Assembly (NCBI GenBank): GCA_035546855.1 | Contig: DASZVY010000034.1 | Span: forward strand, 1-64,000 | From: Nitrobacter sp035546855 | GTDB lineage: Bacteria > Pseudomonadota > Alphaproteobacteria > Rhizobiales > Xanthobacteraceae | Length of the DNA stretch: 64,000 bases | Reading direction: 5' to 3' | Shown: in pieces, positions 61,946 to 64,000 of the stretch | How the letters are laid out: each line of letters starts with the position of its first letter | How positions within the stretch are numbered: position 1 is the first letter of the stretch | Program-made: the position numbers and the translations under genes | The notes under the pieces: generated by a model | Seen by the model: only the letters and a program-made list of their open reading frames with translations | Databases searched by the model: none | Told to the model about the DNA's origin: nothing

Positions 61946-62361
61946 AGCGTCCTGATCCGTTGCCGGATCCTTCGCGCGCAGTCACGCGGTCGATCCTCGG
62001 CTCAGCCTTGGGGAGGTCGGTGAAATATTCGCGCAAAGCGTTCGCCGTAGGTTTCAGCAAGTTTTCATATCGGCCGCCGTATTCCGCCGCGAGCGAACGG
62101 GCACAGCAGAAACCGGAGTGGTCCGGCCGGTCGAGGGCTCAAAAGCGAGGAATTCTTGCTATAGGCGTGTCGCGGCCCCGTTTGCACGTCTATGCGAGGG
62201 ATGCCCCGACCACCAAAGCCGAGATCTGCATAGCCGGCGGCAGCTTTTGGCACTAAGCAGACGTGTTTTACTCTTGTGAAAACACTGTTTCGTACCGCGA
62301 TAACTAAATTGGCCGAGGGCGCGTCACAGCGAAAAGCACTACAAGCAGCTAGGGTTACTAA
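61946..62361. other. 416-bp gap without an intact gene
   Basis: No intact gene is seen. On the minus strand, about 61990-62110 encodes a protein-like stretch (AAEYGGRYENLLKP, then ALREYFTDLPKAEPRIDRV) that lacks a convincing start and runs into the TetR remnant region, so it may be part of another decayed gene. The last ~120 bp is AT-richer and probably contains the dusA promoter. Confidence 0.4.
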
Positions 62362-63357
62362 GTGATTGATATAACTAGAAAATTCAGCATTGCACCGATG
62401 ATGGACTGGACCGACCGGCATTGCCGGGTCTTCCATCGCATGCTCACGCGCCGTGCGCGGCTCTACACGGAGATGGTGACGACTGGGGCGGTGATTCACG
62501 GCGATCGTCAGCGCCTGCTTGGCTTCGATAACGGCGAGCATCCGGTGGCGCTGCAACTCGGCGGCTCCGATCCGCGCGATCTCGCGGCGTCGGCGCGCAT
62601 CGGGCAGGATTTTGGCTACGACGAGATCAATCTCAATGTGGGTTGTCCTTCCGACCGCGTGAAGGAAGGTCGCTTCGGTGCGTGCCTGATGGCGGAGCCC
62701 GAACTTGTTGCCGACGGCGTCGCCGCGATGAAGCGGGCGGTGACGATCCCTGTCACGGTGAAGTGCCGGATCGGGATCGACGACCAGGATCCGGAGACGG
62801 CGCTGGACGCGCTAGCCGGCGCGGTCGTTGCGGCCGGCGCCGACGCCCTCATCGTTCATGCCCGCAAGGCGTGGCTGAACGGCCTGTCGCCCAAGGAGAA
62901 CCGCGACATCCCGCCGCTCGACTATGACAGGGTATATCGATTGAAGGCGACGTTGCCGGATACGCCCGTCATCATCAATGGCGGGATCGCAAGCATCGAG
63001 GAGGCGAAGCGGCATCTCGCGCATGTCGATGGGGTGATGCTGGGGCGTGCGGCCTATCACGATCCCTGGCGGCTGCTTGCGGCCGATCCGGAATTATTTG
63101 GCGAGGCTGCGCCGCATGCCGATATGAAATCGGCGCTCGAGGCAATGGTGCCTTATATCGAGGATCACCTCGGGCGGGGCACCCGCCTGCATGCCATCAC
63201 CCGCCATTTCGTCGGTGCCTTTCATGGTGTTCACGGCGCGCGCGCGTTTCGCCGTCACCTGGCGGAAAATGGCACCAAGCCGGGGGCAAGTGTCGCGGTT
63301 CTGCGCGACGCGATTGCGCTTGTCGACGAGCATTTGCCCGCAAGGCACGCGGCCTGA
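62362..63357 (+). CDS. dusA: tRNA-dihydrouridine(20/20a) synthase DusA
   Basis: 331 residues. It starts with FSIAPMMDWTDRHCR, has catalytic Cys95 in NLNVGCPSDRV, the FMN-binding VHARKAWLNGLSPKENR (the LNGLSPKENR segment is diagnostic for DusA) and NGGI...VDGVMLGRAAYHDPW. It reduces uridine 20/20a in the tRNA D-loop with NADPH and FMN. The start is GTG 62362. It converges with the aspartic protease gene 30 bp downstream, a common order in Bradyrhizobiaceae. Confidence 0.95.
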   Translation: MIDITRKFSIAPMMDWTDRHCRVFHRMLTRRARLYTEMVTTGAVIHGDRQRLLGFDNGEHPVALQLGGSDPRDLAASARIGQDFGYDEINLNVGCPSDRVKEGRFGACLMAEPELVADGVAAMKRAVTIPVTVKCRIGIDDQDPETALDALAGAVVAAGADALIVHARKAWLNGLSPKENRDIPPLDYDRVYRLKATLPDTPVIINGGIASIEEAKRHLAHVDGVMLGRAAYHDPWRLLAADPELFGEAAPHADMKSALEAMVPYIEDHLGRGTRLHAITRHFVGAFHGVHGARAFRRHLAENGTKPGASVAVLRDAIALVDEHLPARHAA

Positions 63358-63386
63358 CCATCAACGCGGCCGGCCCTATCCAAGGT

Positions 63387-63896
63387 TCAGGGATAGCCGC
63401 GCAACATCAGCCGGTCCGCGCGAACCTCCCAGCTTTCCAGTCGATCCAGAAAGCTCATTCCGAGCAGGTTGGTCTTCATCTGGCCGCGCGGAACGACGAG
63501 GGCGGGGACCGACCGTTCGACGAGTTTGCCGATCGCCAGCCGGTCGAGGGTCAGACGCGCGGCGCGGGTGTGGCCGCCGGCGGTCTCGACATCGACGTTG
63601 TAGTCGAGCAATTCCAGCGGCAGGCCGGCGGCCTTCGCGGTTTCATAGGTGAGGACGACCGATGTGGCGCCGGTATCGATCAGCATCGGAGCGCCGACGC
63701 CGTTAATCTTCGCATGCAGCAAGAATTCGCCGGATCGCCCGCGCGCGATTTTGACAGTTCGCGCGGCCTTCGCTCGCGCTTGCAGGATGTGGGAGACCGC
63801 GCCGCTGGCACCCGATATCCGTTTCGGATTGCCATAGGCGACCACGGCGCCCAGCGTCGCCACCAGAACAACCAGCACCAGCAGGAGGCGACTCAT
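63387..63896 (-). CDS. Clan AA (retropepsin-like) aspartic protease, membrane-anchored
   Basis: 169 residues. An N-terminal membrane anchor (SRLLLVLVVLVATLGAVVAYG) is followed by a single retropepsin-like domain with catalytic Asp74 in the motif LIDTGATSVVLT, and LLGMSFLDRLESWEV near the end (TIGR02281-type). One Asp per chain implies a homodimer active in the periplasm. ATG 63896 is used; the upstream frame to 63953 overlaps the neighbouring gene end. Confidence 0.92.
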   Translation of the reverse strand: MSRLLLVLVVLVATLGAVVAYGNPKRISGASGAVSHILQARAKAARTVKIARGRSGEFLLHAKINGVGAPMLIDTGATSVVLTYETAKAAGLPLELLDYNVDVETAGGHTRAARLTLDRLAIGKLVERSVPALVVPRGQMKTNLLGMSFLDRLESWEVRADRLMLRGYP

Positions 63897-63924
63897 GAGC
63901 CACCTGCCTGAAGGGCGCTCAGGA

Positions 63925-64000
63925 CTACGGTTTCGTCCCGGGCGCCGCACCAATGCGCGGCAATCCGGCGTCGGCCATGCGATCCGAAAGCGTCGCCATC
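63925..64000 (-). CDS. DUF1289-family protein, C-terminal part
   Basis: The window ends inside a minus-strand frame that stops at TAG (63927-63925). The visible 25 codons encode ATLSDRMADAGLPRIGAAP. In DUF1289 proteins such a tail follows the zinc-binding Cys domain, and this gene commonly neighbours the protease and dusA. The Cys domain itself is outside the window, so the call leans on synteny. Confidence 0.55.
   Translation of the reverse strand, partial: MATLSDRMADAGLPRIGAAPGTKP

Noticed and set aside
1..64000. CRISPR arrays, tRNA or rRNA genes, integrase genes, intact insertion sequences
   Set aside because: No regularly spaced repeats, cloverleaf or rRNA-like stretches, and no transposase or integrase product was recognised in the window.

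Overview
The window looks like a chromosomal segment of a high-GC alphaproteobacterium of the Bradyrhizobium / Rhodopseudomonas / Afipia group. The grounds are base composition, the dusA - clan AA protease - DUF1289 order at the right end, several oligopeptide- and branched-chain-type ABC systems, and many CoA-ester genes. This is an inference from gene content, since no rRNA or other marker is present. I saw no tRNA, rRNA, CRISPR array or intact insertion sequence.

Layout: 1-4.2 kb holds the end of a CbpM-like chaperone modulator, a 32-codon ORF whose first residues resemble an encapsulin, a molybdopterin oxidoreductase, an isopropylmalate-dehydrogenase-family enzyme and an HU protein with tandem terminators. 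4.4-8.2 kb is a three-gene molybdenum hydroxylase of the form II CO-dehydrogenase type (small, large and medium subunits). 8.2-13.9 kb (minus) is a dipeptide-type ABC operon; two large palindromes lie between the binding-protein gene and the permease genes. 14.1-15.4 kb is a MaoC / CitE-like gene pair. 15.5-23.2 kb (minus) is a branched-chain-type ABC operon with an acyl-CoA ligase and a BadH-like dehydrogenase built in.

23.4-38.1 kb is a CoA-ester catabolic region: a biotin-dependent acyl-CoA carboxylase, three acyl-CoA dehydrogenases, two adenylate-forming ligases, an enoyl-CoA hydratase, a PECR-like SDR, a transglutaminase-fold protein and a TetR regulator. Five promoters in this region carry the same 16-bp inverted repeat, TCTAAC(A/G)-NN-TGTT(A/C)GA. 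I read this as one TetR regulon for a branched or alicyclic carboxylic acid. It is the most coherent system in the window.

38.2-43.4 kb holds an FAH-family enzyme, a protein joining an EndoQ-like PHP nuclease to a complete UvrD-type helicase, and a VapBC toxin-antitoxin pair. 43.5-51.2 kb (minus) is a seven-gene operon: a CUT1 ABC importer, a GntR/UTRA regulator, a signal-less sulfatase and its formylglycine-generating enzyme. It reads as import and intracellular desulfation of a sulfate ester. 51.4-61.4 kb is a cyclic-amide and amide catabolic region: an amidohydrolase with an altered metal motif, an M20 carbamoylase/allantoate-type hydrolase, a dihydropyrimidinase, a GntR/FCD regulator, a single-cysteine Asp/Glu-racemase-fold protein, an MFS carrier, a cyclase-family hydrolase and an amidase. 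Regulator remnants (LysR at 54.1-54.4 kb, TetR at 61.6-61.9 kb) border this region, which suggests past rearrangement. 62.4-64 kb returns to housekeeping genes: dusA, a retropepsin-like protease and the end of a DUF1289 gene.
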